DNA of 16,606 nt from Caldifarciminota bacterium. Its GTDB lineage: Bacteria > WOR-3 > Hydrothermia > UBA1063 > CAJXJZ01. Position 1 is the first letter of the stretch; each line of letters begins with the position of its first letter. Positions 16,431 through 16,606 of the stretch are shown piece by piece. The notes under the pieces were generated by a model, which did no database searches, was not told where the DNA came from, and saw only the letters and a program-made list of their open reading frames with translations. The stretch spans positions 1-16,606 of the forward strand of contig JALTEL010000624.1 of assembly GCA_027073945.1 (NCBI GenBank), in the 5' to 3' direction. The translations under genes and the position numbers were made by a program.

Positions 16431-16606
16431 ATGGCTAAAGAGAAATTTGAGAGGACAAAGCCACATCTAAATGTTGGGACTATCGGACATGTGGATCATG
16501 GTAAAACAACACTGACAGCGGCCATAACAAAGGTCCTGTCACAAAAAGGGCTTGCTACTGAAATGGGATATGATGATGTTGCTAAAGCAGATGCGAAATT
16601 GTTTAG
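16431..16606 (+). CDS. tuf: Elongation factor Tu (N-terminal part, cut by window)
   Basis: Only 58 codons are visible. The start [20 protein letters not shown] and the P-loop GHVDHGKT (19-26) are typical of EF-Tu, the GTPase that brings aminoacyl-tRNA to the ribosome. GGAGGT (16418-16423) is seven bases before the ATG, and an ATG at 16424 is out of frame. After [10 protein letters not shown] the sequence reads [14 protein letters not shown] (45-58), where most EF-Tu proteins have the switch I stretch Y-D-x-I-D-N-A-P-E-E. It is the fourth gene of the str operon, 30 bases after fusA with no promoter or terminator visible between them. Confidence 0.94.
   Translation, partial: MAKEKFERTKPHLNVGTIGHVDHGKTTLTAAITKVLSQKGLATEMGYDDVAKADAKLF

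Overview
The window is a core bacterial transcription/translation locus, all on the + strand: the end of an ABC exporter gene, a non-coding gap, three tRNA genes, rpmG-secE-nusG-rplK-rplA-rplJ-rplL, rpoB-rpoC, then the str operon rpsL-rpsG-fusA and the start of a tuf gene, which runs off the right edge. The DNA is AT-rich and tightly packed (overlaps or gaps of a few bases), with good Shine-Dalgarno sequences.

Organism: a bacterium that I cannot place to phylum. RpoB carries the insertion between its middle and C-terminal parts, and RpoC has an SI3-like insertion after the trigger loop. Both are typical of Gram-negative-type (Gracilicutes/Hydrobacteria) lineages and are missing in Thermus, Firmicutes and Actinobacteria. 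Together with the unusual EF-G and EF-Tu this points to a less-studied or candidate phylum, but that is inference.

Layout: 1-1589, 5'-cut ABC exporter. 1590-2058, no intact gene, but a frameshifted scrap of a PIN-domain toxin at about 1887-1986. 2059-2424, sigma70-type promoters and tRNA-Phe(GAA), initiator tRNA-fMet(CAT) and tRNA-Trp(CCA). 2441-5429, L33, SecE, NusG, L11, L1, L10 and L7/L12. 5462-5501, a perfect-stem terminator/attenuator between rplL and rpoB. 5538-13387, RNA polymerase beta and beta' with a 1-base overlap. 13425-13453, promoter of the str operon. 13486-16606, S12, S7, EF-G and EF-Tu.

Most striking point: the EF-G in the str-operon fusA slot is not of the ordinary translocase type. 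Its switch I and two domain IV motifs match the recycling-type class (mitochondrial EF-G2 / spdEFG2). It lacks the usual domain IV tip loop with the conserved histidine. The visible start of EF-Tu also departs from the near-universal switch I sequence. No new defence, mobile or biosynthetic system is visible; apart from these points the locus is standard housekeeping.
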